From CAZKCI01 sp964551475 (GTDB lineage: Bacteria; Auribacterota; Erginobacteria; Erginobacterales; CAZKCI01), in contig CAZKCI010000001.1 in NCBI GenBank assembly GCA_964551475.1, forward strand, positions 1-50,126: 50,126 nucleotides of DNA, given 5' to 3'. Shown one piece after another: positions 38,964-47,100 of this stretch (its first letter is position 1; every line of letters begins with the position of its first letter). The translations under genes were made by a program, and so were the position numbers. The notes beneath the pieces were generated by a model, which saw nothing but the letters and a program-made list of their open reading frames with translations, ran no database searches and was not told where the DNA came from.

Positions 38964-39545
38964 ATGAACTATACGCAAAAAGTCCTCGCCCTCATCGGGG
39001 GAGCCGTCCTGCTCCTGGCCGTCTTCTTCCTCGCCGTCTACCTGCCCCGGTCCGGCGAGCTGGGCAGGCTCATGGAAGAAGCCAAGGTCGGCCGGGAGCA
39101 GATCGCGGAGATCGAGCTGAAGAAGGCCCGTCTCCCCCAGGTGATGGCCGAGATCGCGGATCTGGAGACGCGCATCAAGCGGTTGAACGAGCAGTATCCG
39201 CGCACCATCGACCCGATCTACCGCGATATCGACCGGGTCGCCCAGGAAGCGGGGCTCAAGATACTCCGGATGGTCACCGAAGGCCGCCCGGCGCGCGATC
39301 CCGCCCTCATGGTGAGGGAGAGCGACATCAGTCTGGAGTCCCAGTCTTCGGTGCAGGTTCTGGGGGAATTCCTGCATGGTATCACCGTCCTGCCGGTGAC
39401 CCTTTCCGTCACGGCGCTCAAGATCTCCCGGGAGGAAACGGTCCCGGTCGCCCAGAAATTCGACCAGCTCAAGACGGAGATGCACATCACCGCCTATCTT
39501 TCGCAGGAGGAAACGTCGTCCGGAGGTAATAGCAGTAAACAGTGA
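38964..39545 (+). CDS. pilO: Type IV pilus alignment protein PilO
   Basis: Inner-membrane protein that pairs with PilN and links to PilP. The 193 residues have a short cytoplasmic start, one membrane helix (about 8-27, LALIGGAVLLLAVFFLAVY), a coiled coil (about 30-80, LMEEAKVGREQIAEIELKK and onward), and a periplasmic ferredoxin-like domain (about 85-185, including YRDIDRVAQEAGLKILRM). Domain order and length fit PilO well although sequence identity across the family is low, so position between pilMN and pilP carries much of the weight. The tail GGNSSKQ runs into repeat sequence. Confidence 0.87.
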   Translation: MNYTQKVLALIGGAVLLLAVFFLAVYLPRSGELGRLMEEAKVGREQIAEIELKKARLPQVMAEIADLETRIKRLNEQYPRTIDPIYRDIDRVAQEAGLKILRMVTEGRPARDPALMVRESDISLESQSSVQVLGEFLHGITVLPVTLSVTALKISREETVPVAQKFDQLKTEMHITAYLSQEETSSGGNSSKQ

Positions 39546-39574
39546 ACAATGAACCGTAACCCGACCATCGCTCT

Positions 39575-39680
39575 CTCCGGCCGTTGTGGGAGTCTAGGCG
39601 CGATCCCACAGTCTCGCTAGCGACTGCTCGCACGCAAGCCGGGTTTGTGGGAGCGGCGTCTCGCCGCGATCCGGGCCAGA
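39575..39680. repeat. Two REP-like palindromes between pilO and pilP
   Basis: GTGGGAGTCTAGGCGCGATCCCAC (39586-39609) and GTGGGAGCGGCGTCTCGCCGCGATCC (39647-39672), with GTCTCGCTAGCGAC between them. The rest of the 256-nt gap (39681-39801) is AT-richer with no clear promoter or gene. Confidence 0.8.
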
Positions 39681-39801
39681 CGGGCCAACTCAGGCCTGAG
39701 AATAATTTTTCCGCAAGCACCATAAAAGACTATAAGATAAGTATTGAGCCATATTATTTGCGCCTTTTGAGCCTCTTCGCGGCAAGATAGACGAGCCCAA
39801 C

Positions 39802-40326
39802 ATGGAAAAAAAGCGAAAACAGCTCATCCTGATCGGCCTCCTGGTCCCGGTTCTGGGCTACGTGGTCTATAGCAATCTGATCAACCCGGAGAAGAAGCCC
39901 GGACCGTCGCCGGCCGCCGAGACCCCTCCGCCGGCGGCCGCGCCGGCCGCCAAGCCGGCGGCCAGGGGCGGATCGAAAACGACGGCCAAGGGAGACGCCG
40001 AACCGGTTTCCGGCGAACTGCCGCCGCTGGATAAGAAGCTCCTGGAGATGCAGTCCCAGACGGCCGCCGAGCCCTGGGGGAGGGACCCCTTCAATCCCGC
40101 CCCCACGCCCATGGAAGGGCCGGGAGTGACCAACGACTGGAAGAACTTTCGCGTCACCGGCCTCATTCCGGGCCCCGCGGGCGGCGTGGCCGTCATCAAC
40201 GGAACGGAGGTCGTCGTGGGCGATTCCTACCGGGGTTACCTTCTGATCGAGATTGATTTCGACCAATACGCCATTATCCTGGAAAAAGACGGACAGGAAT
40301 GCCGGCTGGAAATGCCGCAGGAGTGA
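39802..40326 (+). CDS. pilP: Type IV pilus assembly protein PilP
   Basis: Periplasmic connector between PilN/PilO and the PilQ secretin. 174 residues: membrane anchor (about 7-24, LILIGLLVPVLGYVVYS), a Pro/Ala-rich linker (about 30-70), and a small beta domain (about 88-170) with WGRDPFNPAP, FRVTGLIPGPAGGVAVINGTEVVVGDSYRGYLLIEID and YAIILEKDGQ, the PilP HR fold. Canonical PilP is a lipoprotein; here there is no lipobox Cys and the anchor is an uncleaved helix. It is followed after 4 nt by pilQ. Confidence 0.87.
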   Translation: MEKKRKQLILIGLLVPVLGYVVYSNLINPEKKPGPSPAAETPPPAAAPAAKPAARGGSKTTAKGDAEPVSGELPPLDKKLLEMQSQTAAEPWGRDPFNPAPTPMEGPGVTNDWKNFRVTGLIPGPAGGVAVINGTEVVVGDSYRGYLLIEIDFDQYAIILEKDGQECRLEMPQE

Positions 40327-40330
40327 CCAC

Positions 40331-42799
40331 ATGAAATACCTTCTCGCTTCGATCCTCGCGCTACTCTGCGTCCTTTATCTCTCCGCGCCGGCGCGGCCGC
40401 AGGAAACTGCCGCTCCCGAAGTCTCCGGGTCTCCCGCTCCCGTTGCGGGAGAGAGAGCCCAGCCGATCGCCGCTTCCTCGCCGGTCGCTTCGGTCGCGGA
40501 ACCCGCCGCTCCCGACGAAAAAATTACGGTAACGCCGGTTGAGACCGGCGCCTCATCCTCCCCGGCCGAAGGGATCTCCATCCAGACGACAGCCGCTTCC
40601 GAATCCGAGATCGTCATTTCCGGATCGTTCGCCGAGGGAACACTGCCCGAGTCTTCTCTTGTCCAGCAGACCGGGACCAAGCCGGTCGTCATCCAGGCCA
40701 CCCCCCGGGGCGAGATCGAGATCAGCCCGGAGGAAAAAGAGGCCCTGGAGGTGGATCTCACGGACAAACTGAAACAGAAAGGGTCCTTCCGCTTCGTGGA
40801 CGAGGATCTGCGCGTGGTCCTGCGCTCATTAGCCAAGGCCTACGGCTTCAACGTCACCCTGGCCCCGGAGGTGCAAGGGAAGGTGACGGTGGACTACAAG
40901 GACGTGATGGTGGTCAACGCCCTGGAGACCATCCTCAAGGACCACGGATTCGGCTACCAGATCTCCGGGAACATCCTCCGCGTCACCACCATGGAGAAGA
41001 TCAAGACGGAGGAAGAGGCTTTATCCGTCCGCCGGGAGGCGGAGGCGAAGACCTCGGTGGCGGAGGCGGCCAAGCTCAAGGCCCAGGAGCAGGCGGAGCC
41101 GCTGGAAACCAAAGTCTATATCTTGAAGTATATCGACGCCAATGACGCCATGGAAGCGATCAAGTCCCTGCTCACCAAGGACCGCGGCAAGATCATGATT
41201 ATGAAGACCAAGCAGTTCAAGGGCTTCGAATGGGAAATTAGGGTGTCTACCAGCGCCAAGGCGGAAAAGGCGCCGGAGGATTACGTGCGTTCACGAACGC
41301 TGATCGTCCAGGATACCGGGACGGTCCTGAAGCAGGTGGAAAGCGTTTTGAAGCAGATCGACCAAAGGCCCTCGCAGGTCCTCATCGATGCGAAGGTCAT
41401 CGAGGTCCCCATAGACCAGGAGTTTCGCCTCGGGATTGACTGGACCCAGGCTTTGAACCGCTGGCAGGTGGGGGCGGGCAATCTGCAGATGATCTTGACC
41501 AAGGGCTATAGCCAGGAAGATAACAGCGTCAATAGCGACACCACCAATCGAGGCTATGAGCTGGAAGACCTCGCGCAGAGCGAAGCGGGGCGGCAGGTGC
41601 AAGACAGCTATAGCGACTCCGCCCTCAACCGCCAGGTCAACGTCCGCTCCCAGATCTTTGATCGTGTTTCCGGCGACAATGTCAGTCGAGTCCAGGACAC
41701 CTATAATCTGGGCGATTACATCAACCAGGTCATCACCCGCTCCGGCGAGGGCATGTATCAGAACCAGGCTGCCTGGAGCGCGGATATCCAGGATGCCATA
41801 CAGGAGAGCCGCTTCTCGGATTTGGCTTACGATAACACCAGCAGCACTGTTTCCGCGCGCAATTTCGAGAATTATCTTGATTCAATCGCCAATTCACTTA
41901 CGCGGATCGCGACCGCCGGGGAATCGTATAACGCTGTCATCAGCGCGGCTGATTTCAATCTGATGCTTTCCGCGATGAAGACGGATTCGAATATAGTGGT
42001 GCTGTCCAATCCGCGAGTGATCGTCCAGGAAAATTATGCCGCCAAGATACATGTGGGCCAGAGGTATCCGATCATCAGCACCGAATTCACTTCGAGCGGA
42101 GGGGCCGGGGAGGAGGGAATCGGCGGCGGCGCTATTGGAGGCACAAGCATCGAAGATTGGCTGGAGATCGGCATCACCCTCAAGGTCATTCCTCAAATCC
42201 GAGAAGGCCCCGGGGGGACAAAATCAATCAACATGATCGTCCATCCCGCGGTGAGCACTAAACAGGCCAATAATGCGATTACCTATGCTCCCAATGGGCA
42301 GCAGGTATTCTCTCCCTATCCGATCGTCAATATTCGCGAGTCGGACACGAATGTGAATTTAAATAACGGAGACACTCTGGTCATAGGAGGAATGATCCAG
42401 AGCGAGTCGATCGATGAGGAAAAGAAAATCCCCCTGTTGGGCGATATCCCCATACTCGGCTACCTTTTCAAGGAAAAGCACACGGCTTTGCACAAGACCA
42501 ACATCTTGATTTTCATCACCGCCAAGATTGTTGATGAACAAAAGCTCTCGGCCTACGAAAAGCTGATGCTGGAAAAGGCCACCCCCGACGCGCTCCAGGA
42601 TGTCAACTACACCGAGGATGAAAACATCCGCCCCTTCCTCTACAAGAGCGCGAAGGAGCCGCCGCCGCCCACGCCGGTGCCGTCGCCGTCTCCCGAGCCG
42701 GAGAGGAAGAAGAAGGAATCCACCGGGGAAGTCCGCAAGGAAGGGAGCAATGAAAGCCGTCGGGAGACCGAGGCCTCCAAGAGGAGCCAACTGCGATGA
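40331..42799 (+). CDS. pilQ: Type IV pilus secretin PilQ with a large insertion
   Basis: Outer-membrane pore for the pilus. 822 residues: signal peptide (1-22), disordered Pro/Ser linker (about 25-125), an N0/secretin-TonB domain (FRFVDEDLRVVLRSLAKAYGFNVTLAPEVQGKVTVDY, 154-189), an N1 domain (KVYILKYIDANDAMEAIKSLL), and the secretin barrel (IDAKVIEVPIDQEFRLGIDW; SNIVVLSNPRVIVQENYAAKIHVGQRYP; VNLNNGDTLVIGGMI; IPLLGDIPILGYLFKEK). Residues about 390-533 are a Ser/Asn/Gln-rich insertion inside the secretin domain that is not part of the usual fold. An acidic/basic tail (about 770-822) follows. The start is chosen for GGAG upstream, the signal peptide, and close spacing to pilP; a longer frame from 40253 lies inside pilP. 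Confidence 0.92.
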   Translation: MKYLLASILALLCVLYLSAPARPQETAAPEVSGSPAPVAGERAQPIAASSPVASVAEPAAPDEKITVTPVETGASSSPAEGISIQTTAASESEIVISGSFAEGTLPESSLVQQTGTKPVVIQATPRGEIEISPEEKEALEVDLTDKLKQKGSFRFVDEDLRVVLRSLAKAYGFNVTLAPEVQGKVTVDYKDVMVVNALETILKDHGFGYQISGNILRVTTMEKIKTEEEALSVRREAEAKTSVAEAAKLKAQEQAEPLETKVYILKYIDANDAMEAIKSLLTKDRGKIMIMKTKQFKGFEWEIRVSTSAKAEKAPEDYVRSRTLIVQDTGTVLKQVESVLKQIDQRPSQVLIDAKVIEVPIDQEFRLGIDWTQALNRWQVGAGNLQMILTKGYSQEDNSVNSDTTNRGYELEDLAQSEAGRQVQDSYSDSALNRQVNVRSQIFDRVSGDNVSRVQDTYNLGDYINQVITRSGEGMYQNQAAWSADIQDAIQESRFSDLAYDNTSSTVSARNFENYLDSIANSLTRIATAGESYNAVISAADFNLMLSAMKTDSNIVVLSNPRVIVQENYAAKIHVGQRYPIISTEFTSSGGAGEEGIGGGAIGGTSIEDWLEIGITLKVIPQIREGPGGTKSINMIVHPAVSTKQANNAITYAPNGQQVFSPYPIVNIRESDTNVNLNNGDTLVIGGMIQSESIDEEKKIPLLGDIPILGYLFKEKHTALHKTNILIFITAKIVDEQKLSAYEKLMLEKATPDALQDVNYTEDENIRPFLYKSAKEPPPPTPVPSPSPEPERKKKESTGEVRKEGSNESRRETEASKRSQLR

Positions 42800-43017
42800 C
42801 CGCATTTATCCTGATCGGCGCGATCTGCCTGATTGCGGGATTGCTCTTCCTGATCAGACCCGGCGCCCTGATCAAGCTGAGCGAGCTTTTCAATCAGATC
42901 GTCGCCGTCGATTCCAAGACGATGAAATACCGGATCTCCGCCGGCCTGATCTTCGTCGCCCTGGGGCTTTTTTTCCTCTTCATGGCGTATTACTTCAGCT
43001 CCCGCGGCTGGCTGTAG
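42796..43017 (+). CDS. Small two-helix membrane protein coupled to pilQ
   Basis: A 73-residue protein with two predicted membrane helices (AFILIGAICLIAGLLFLI, about 3-20, and ISAGLIFVALGLFFLFMAYYF, about 47-67) joined by a short loop (LSELFNQIVAVDSKTMKYR). Its ATG overlaps the pilQ stop as ATGA, so translation is coupled. I do not recognise a family. Coupling to the secretin gene suggests a pilus-related accessory role, but sequence gives no function. Confidence 0.7.
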   Translation: MTAFILIGAICLIAGLLFLIRPGALIKLSELFNQIVAVDSKTMKYRISAGLIFVALGLFFLFMAYYFSSRGWL

Positions 43018-43036
43018 GCCGGGACCCCGCTGAAGT

Positions 43037-43150
43037 GTAGGCCCGATCTGTGATCGGGCGCGCCCGGACCCGGCCGCCGGTTCACAGAACCGGCCTACAG
43101 ATCGGGGCGATCCCGGATGGCCGTGTAAGCACGATCTGCGATCGGGCGCG
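43037..43150. repeat. Three GTAG-headed REP-like palindromes
   Basis: GTAGGCCCGATCTGTGATCGGGC (plus, from 43037), GCCGGTTCACAGAACCGGCCTAC (minus, 43076-43098) and GTAAGCACGATCTGCGATCGGGC (plus, from 43125). Each has a GTAG/GTAA head followed by a palindrome with a short loop. They fill most of the 198-nt gap before the second TMTC-like gene. Confidence 0.85.
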
Positions 43151-43215
43151 ACGAAACCGGTCAGGTCTCTGCCGCCATCCCGTGGCGACGCCGTCGTCTT
43201 CGGGGGATCTCCGCG

Positions 43216-44997
43216 ATGGGCACACTATTCAACTCCCCGGTTCGTCGTGACTTCGCCGTTCTCCTGGTCCTGGCCGCGGCGGTCGCCATCGCCTACGGCA
43301 ACACACTCCACTATCCCTTCGTCTATGACGACCAGACGGCCATCGTCCACAACGGCTTCATCAAGAACTTCGCCCATCTGCCCGGCCTTTTCCGCCCCCG
43401 CGACTACGCGGCGGGGATCAACATGCGTTATCGTCCCCTCCCCGCAGCGGGATATTTCTTTCTCTATCGGTTTTGGGGGCTCAACCCGTACGGCTATCGG
43501 GTCGGGAAAATCCTGATCCATCTGGGGAACGGCTGGGCGGTCTTTCTTCTGGCGCGTGTCTGGCTGGCGGAGAGCGAGCCCCGCCGATTGCGAACCGGCG
43601 CCGGGAAATCCCGCCTCTGGGCGGCCTTGGCCGCCCTGATCTTCCTGCTCCATCCGGTCCAGGCGGAGGCGATCAACTGCATCTCCTTCTACCACGATCT
43701 TCTGGCCACCGGTTTCATCCTGATCGCCGTTCTGTCGGCATTATCATTTTCGCGCCGCGCTTCCCCCTTTCTTCTGGGGGTTTCTCTCTCCGCCTATCTG
43801 CTGGGTCTGGCCTGCAAAGAAACGGCGCTGATGTTTATCCCCCTGCTGCTTCTGGCGCCTTGGATCTTCCCCTCCATCCGGCAACGAAACGGTTTCCCGT
43901 TCCCGCGTTCCCGCCTCTTTTGGTCGGTGGCGGCGGCGATGACGGTTCTCTACGCGCTGGCGCGTTTCATCTGGTTCGAAAGAATCGAGACCTATAGCCT
44001 CACGCCGCCGCTTTCGGCGGAGAGGATCGTTCTGTCATTTCGCTGCATCCTCCACTACGCTAGTCTGCTCATTTTCCCCGCCCAGCTTTCCCTGGACTAC
44101 TCGCCGCCCCTCAGCCTCTTGGTCTTCCGGGCGCCCGCCTGGCTGGCAACGGTCGGAGCTTTATCCCTGTGCACTCTTGCCATCTGGGCCGGTCTTAGGG
44201 CCAAGGCAGCGCGTTTCGCATTGTTCTGGCTTGCCCTCAATCTTCTCCCCTTTCTCCATATCGTCTCGCTTCCCCAGATCGTAGGTGAACGCTACCTATA
44301 TCTTCCATTGGCCGGCTGGTCGTGTCTCGCGGCCTGGGGAGCCCGGGGACTCGCCGATTGGCTGGCGGATGTACGACAGGGGAAATATCTTCGCTGGGTA
44401 TCGGTTTGTCTGGGAGCTGTCTTGATCTTGAGCCTGCTGTTGGTCCGGACCGGAAATCGCCGCTGGAAGGACGAGAGATCGCTGTGGCGAAACAGTCTCC
44501 GTGTTTCGCCGGAAAGCTTTGTCGCACTCAACAATCTGGGCTGGGATTATCTACAGCAAGGGGATAAGGCCGAAGCCGAAAGATACTTCGCCCGCGTGCT
44601 CGCCTCCCCAGCGCCCCCCGGCATCAGGTCGGTCGCCTATGCCAACCAGGCGGTCCTTGCTCTCTCTCGCAATCGACCGGAGGAGGCGCTGGAGCGGACG
44701 GCAGAGGCGCTCAGAGAGAACCCGCTTTCCGCCCGTCCCTATCGCCTGGAGGGGCAGATCTATCTGGGGATGAAACAATATCGGGCGGCGGCGGAGGCGC
44801 TTCTCCGCGCCCTGGAGATGGATCCCTACGATAGCGAGGGATACAGTCTGATGGGTTGCCTTCTGGCCGAGACCGGCAAAATCGACCTGGCGCGGCAGCA
44901 TTTCCAGCGGGCCTTGTTTTTGAACCCCGACAACATTGCCGCCCGGAACAACCAGCGCCAGGTGGAGAGATCCGTTTCGCGGGAAGGTGGTCGATAG
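43216..44997 (+). CDS. TMTC-like GT-C glycosyltransferase with TPR repeats, second copy
   Basis: A 593-residue paralogue of the protein at 31461 with the same plan. Membrane part (about 1-415): Asp pair Asp38-Asp39 in FVYDDQTAIVHN, LLHPVQAEAINCI, GLACKETALMFIPLLL and ERYLYLPLAGWSCLA. TPR part (about 430-585): VALNNLGWDYLQQGDKAEAE, ALERTAEALRENPLSARPY, YRAAAEALLRALEMDPYD and ARQHFQRALFLNPDN. The two proteins are clearly divergent, so an old duplication or separate recruitment is more likely than a recent copy. It ends the pilus side of the window. Predicted to glycosylate exported proteins from a lipid-linked donor; acceptor unknown. Confidence 0.8.
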   Translation: MGTLFNSPVRRDFAVLLVLAAAVAIAYGNTLHYPFVYDDQTAIVHNGFIKNFAHLPGLFRPRDYAAGINMRYRPLPAAGYFFLYRFWGLNPYGYRVGKILIHLGNGWAVFLLARVWLAESEPRRLRTGAGKSRLWAALAALIFLLHPVQAEAINCISFYHDLLATGFILIAVLSALSFSRRASPFLLGVSLSAYLLGLACKETALMFIPLLLLAPWIFPSIRQRNGFPFPRSRLFWSVAAAMTVLYALARFIWFERIETYSLTPPLSAERIVLSFRCILHYASLLIFPAQLSLDYSPPLSLLVFRAPAWLATVGALSLCTLAIWAGLRAKAARFALFWLALNLLPFLHIVSLPQIVGERYLYLPLAGWSCLAAWGARGLADWLADVRQGKYLRWVSVCLGAVLILSLLLVRTGNRRWKDERSLWRNSLRVSPESFVALNNLGWDYLQQGDKAEAERYFARVLASPAPPGIRSVAYANQAVLALSRNRPEEALERTAEALRENPLSARPYRLEGQIYLGMKQYRAAAEALLRALEMDPYDSEGYSLMGCLLAETGKIDLARQHFQRALFLNPDNIAARNNQRQVERSVSREGGR

Positions 44998-44999
44998 CG

Positions 45000-45230
45000 A
45001 TCCTGTGGGACCGGGGGATCCCGGCCGGCCCGAATCGCGACAGGAATGTCGCTCCCACAGGCCCGGCTGGGGCTCGGCATTTTCAACAGACGATTGAATA
45101 GGATGAAATAGGATTCCGACGGCCGGCCAGGCCCATCCCATTCAATCCCATTCAATCGTCTGTTGAATTCTTCGGCCGGGCCATCTCGGATCGCGGCGAG
45201 ACGCCGCTCCCACAGGCAGAGCGCGGAAGT
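45000..45230. repeat. REP elements and 86-bp palindrome, copy A
   Basis: REP pair 45005-45059 (GTGGGACCGGGGGATCCCGG ... GTCGCTCCCAC), then a palindrome 45082-45167 with arms TTCAACAGACGATTGAATAGG and ATTCAATCGTCTGTTGAA, and a minus REP 45188-45213. Nothing gene-like. It lies between the TMTC-like gene and the convergent permease gene. Confidence 0.9.
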
Positions 45231-45242
45231 CTTTAGAGAGGA

Positions 45243-46916
45243 TCAGAATTCCCGGCGATTCAAGGCCCGGAGGCCGAGACGCAGGGAGGCTGAGCTGACC
45301 GCGGCGGAGAGGAGCGCCGCCGCGGCTATCCCTCCCGGCAGAACCCAGGGGCGCCAGGGCGCGAGCCATCCCCGGCGGAAGACATGCGCCTGGACGGCCA
45401 CCACGACGATCCCCACCGTGGCCGCGACATAGACCAGGCTTGCGATCAGGTTCAATGTCCCCCCGAAGCCGGAGGCGATCCGGGCCGGGTTGTCCGTCTT
45501 GAAGTCCGGGAAGATCGCTCCCATGCCCACCGCCAGGCCGGTCAGTGTCAGGGACATCAGGAATACCACGGCGGCGGTCATCAACCGCAAGCCCGCCGGG
45601 ATCTCCAGGATGTGGTTGGAGAGGGCCATCAGCCCTTCCGTGACCAGGAGAGCCGCCAGCGAGCTGGTCCAGAACTTGCACCAGAAGACCAGCGACCGCC
45701 GGGCCGGCGCGAGCCCGATGATCCAGAAGGTCTTCCCCTCCAAGCTCAAGGCGGGGAAGACGAAGCGGGTGGTCATCGTGGCGAGGATGAGGGAGGAGGC
45801 CGCCAGGTTGAAGAAGGTGATTATGTTTTTCCAGAAAACCTGGCGGACATCGGTCGGCATGTGGCGGATGTTCACGATATAGACGGCGAGCAATCCGAAG
45901 AGGACCAGCGCCTGGATCCATTGGGAGGGTTCGCGCAGAAAGACCTTCGCGTCCTTGACCAGAAAAGCCCTGACGGCGGGGGAGAGGAAAAACAGGAAGC
46001 TCCCGCCTGCCGTTACGGGCGCTGATCCGCCCCGCCGCCTCTTCTTTCCCCGTCCGTGATACAAGGCCCAGGCGCGGTAGTAGGGTATCCCGGCGGCCAG
46101 ATGGACAAGGCTCACGAGGAAAAGCAGGTTCACTGCCATGACCGCCAGATACATCCCCGAACGGGCGGGACGGGAGCGGACGAACTGGAGGAAGCCCTCA
46201 GTCGCCCAATAGCTCGGCAGGAGCGGGTGGAGCGTGAGCCGGGAGTGCTGGAGGAGATCGTTGACCATGAACATCCGCCGGTCGGAGGCGGGCGGCCGCG
46301 GCGGGCGGTTCAGTCTCCGCCCGACCGGAAGGATGACCAGCGCGGCCAGGGCGATGAAGGCGACGGCCCGGAGGCGGCGCGAAGCGAGTATGCGCGGCAG
46401 GGCGGCGGCCGCCAGCGTCCCCAAGAGGGCCGCCATCGCCGCGAGGCCGGCGCCGAAGAGGGGAAAGCCGAGATAGGCCCATAAGGGGACGGCGTGGGTG
46501 AGTCCATAGGCGAGAGCGACCGGAAAGACCAGAAAGACCGTCGCCCAGGTGCTCAATACCACCGTCTCCATGAGGAGATAAGCGAAGAGAGAGGGGAAGG
46601 GCAGGGGTAGCGTCAGGAGATAGGCGGTCTCCCGGGCCTTGTAGTGAAGCTGGAAGGAGATGACCGCGTTGCTGATGACGAGCATCCCGAAGAGGGCGAA
46701 GGCGAGGAGGTAGATCAGGCGATCGATGAGGATCTCGCCCAGTCCCATGAACCCCTGGAGGAAGACGAAGGCGCGGTAAAAGCACCAGAAGAGGACGGTC
46801 CAGAAAACCGCGAGCGTGACGGCGATGGTGATGAGGCGGAATCTCCCGTGGGCGAACATCTGCCGCGCCGCATTTCGGGCGGAGAGGAGACGAAGGCGAA
46901 GAAGGAGCAAGATCAT
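45243..46916 (-). CDS. ABC exporter permease, large multi-helix protein
   Basis: A 557-residue membrane protein with about twelve predicted helices, encoded downstream of an ABC ATPase gene on the same strand. Two hydrophobic halves are separated by a polar, basic stretch (about 225-250, RRLNRPPRPPASDRR, and 320-335, RGKKRRRGG). The segment YKARETAYLLTLPLPFPSLFAYLL and its relatives fit the putative ABC exporter family related to ABC-2 permeases. Export is therefore likely and the substrate unknown. The start at 46916 (MILLLLRLRLLSARN) is preferred; the longer frame to 46994 begins in REP sequence. No ribosome site is clear. Confidence 0.78.
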   Translation of the reverse strand: MILLLLRLRLLSARNAARQMFAHGRFRLITIAVTLAVFWTVLFWCFYRAFVFLQGFMGLGEILIDRLIYLLAFALFGMLVISNAVISFQLHYKARETAYLLTLPLPFPSLFAYLLMETVVLSTWATVFLVFPVALAYGLTHAVPLWAYLGFPLFGAGLAAMAALLGTLAAAALPRILASRRLRAVAFIALAALVILPVGRRLNRPPRPPASDRRMFMVNDLLQHSRLTLHPLLPSYWATEGFLQFVRSRPARSGMYLAVMAVNLLFLVSLVHLAAGIPYYRAWALYHGRGKKRRRGGSAPVTAGGSFLFFLSPAVRAFLVKDAKVFLREPSQWIQALVLFGLLAVYIVNIRHMPTDVRQVFWKNIITFFNLAASSLILATMTTRFVFPALSLEGKTFWIIGLAPARRSLVFWCKFWTSSLAALLVTEGLMALSNHILEIPAGLRLMTAAVVFLMSLTLTGLAVGMGAIFPDFKTDNPARIASGFGGTLNLIASLVYVAATVGIVVVAVQAHVFRRGWLAPWRPWVLPGGIAAAALLSAAVSSASLRLGLRALNRREF

Positions 46917-46944
46917 GGCCTGGCTGAAAATTAACCGCGAATAG

Positions 46945-47100
46945 CGCGCGAATAACTGCAACCGGCCTGGATCGCGGCGAGACGCCGCTCCCACAGGCCC
47001 GGCTGGGGCTCGACATTTTCAACAGACGATTGAATAGGATGGAATAGGATACCGACGGCCGGCCAGGCCCATCCCATTCAATCCCATTCAATCGTCTGTT
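46945..47100. repeat. REP element and 83-bp palindrome, copy B
   Basis: Minus REP GGATCGCGGCGAGACGCCGC (46969-46994), GGCCCGGCTGGGGCTCG linker shared with copy A, then the palindrome 47018-47100. Its right arm supplies the last codons and stop of the ABC ATPase gene (LTDD). Same orientation as copy A. Confidence 0.9.
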
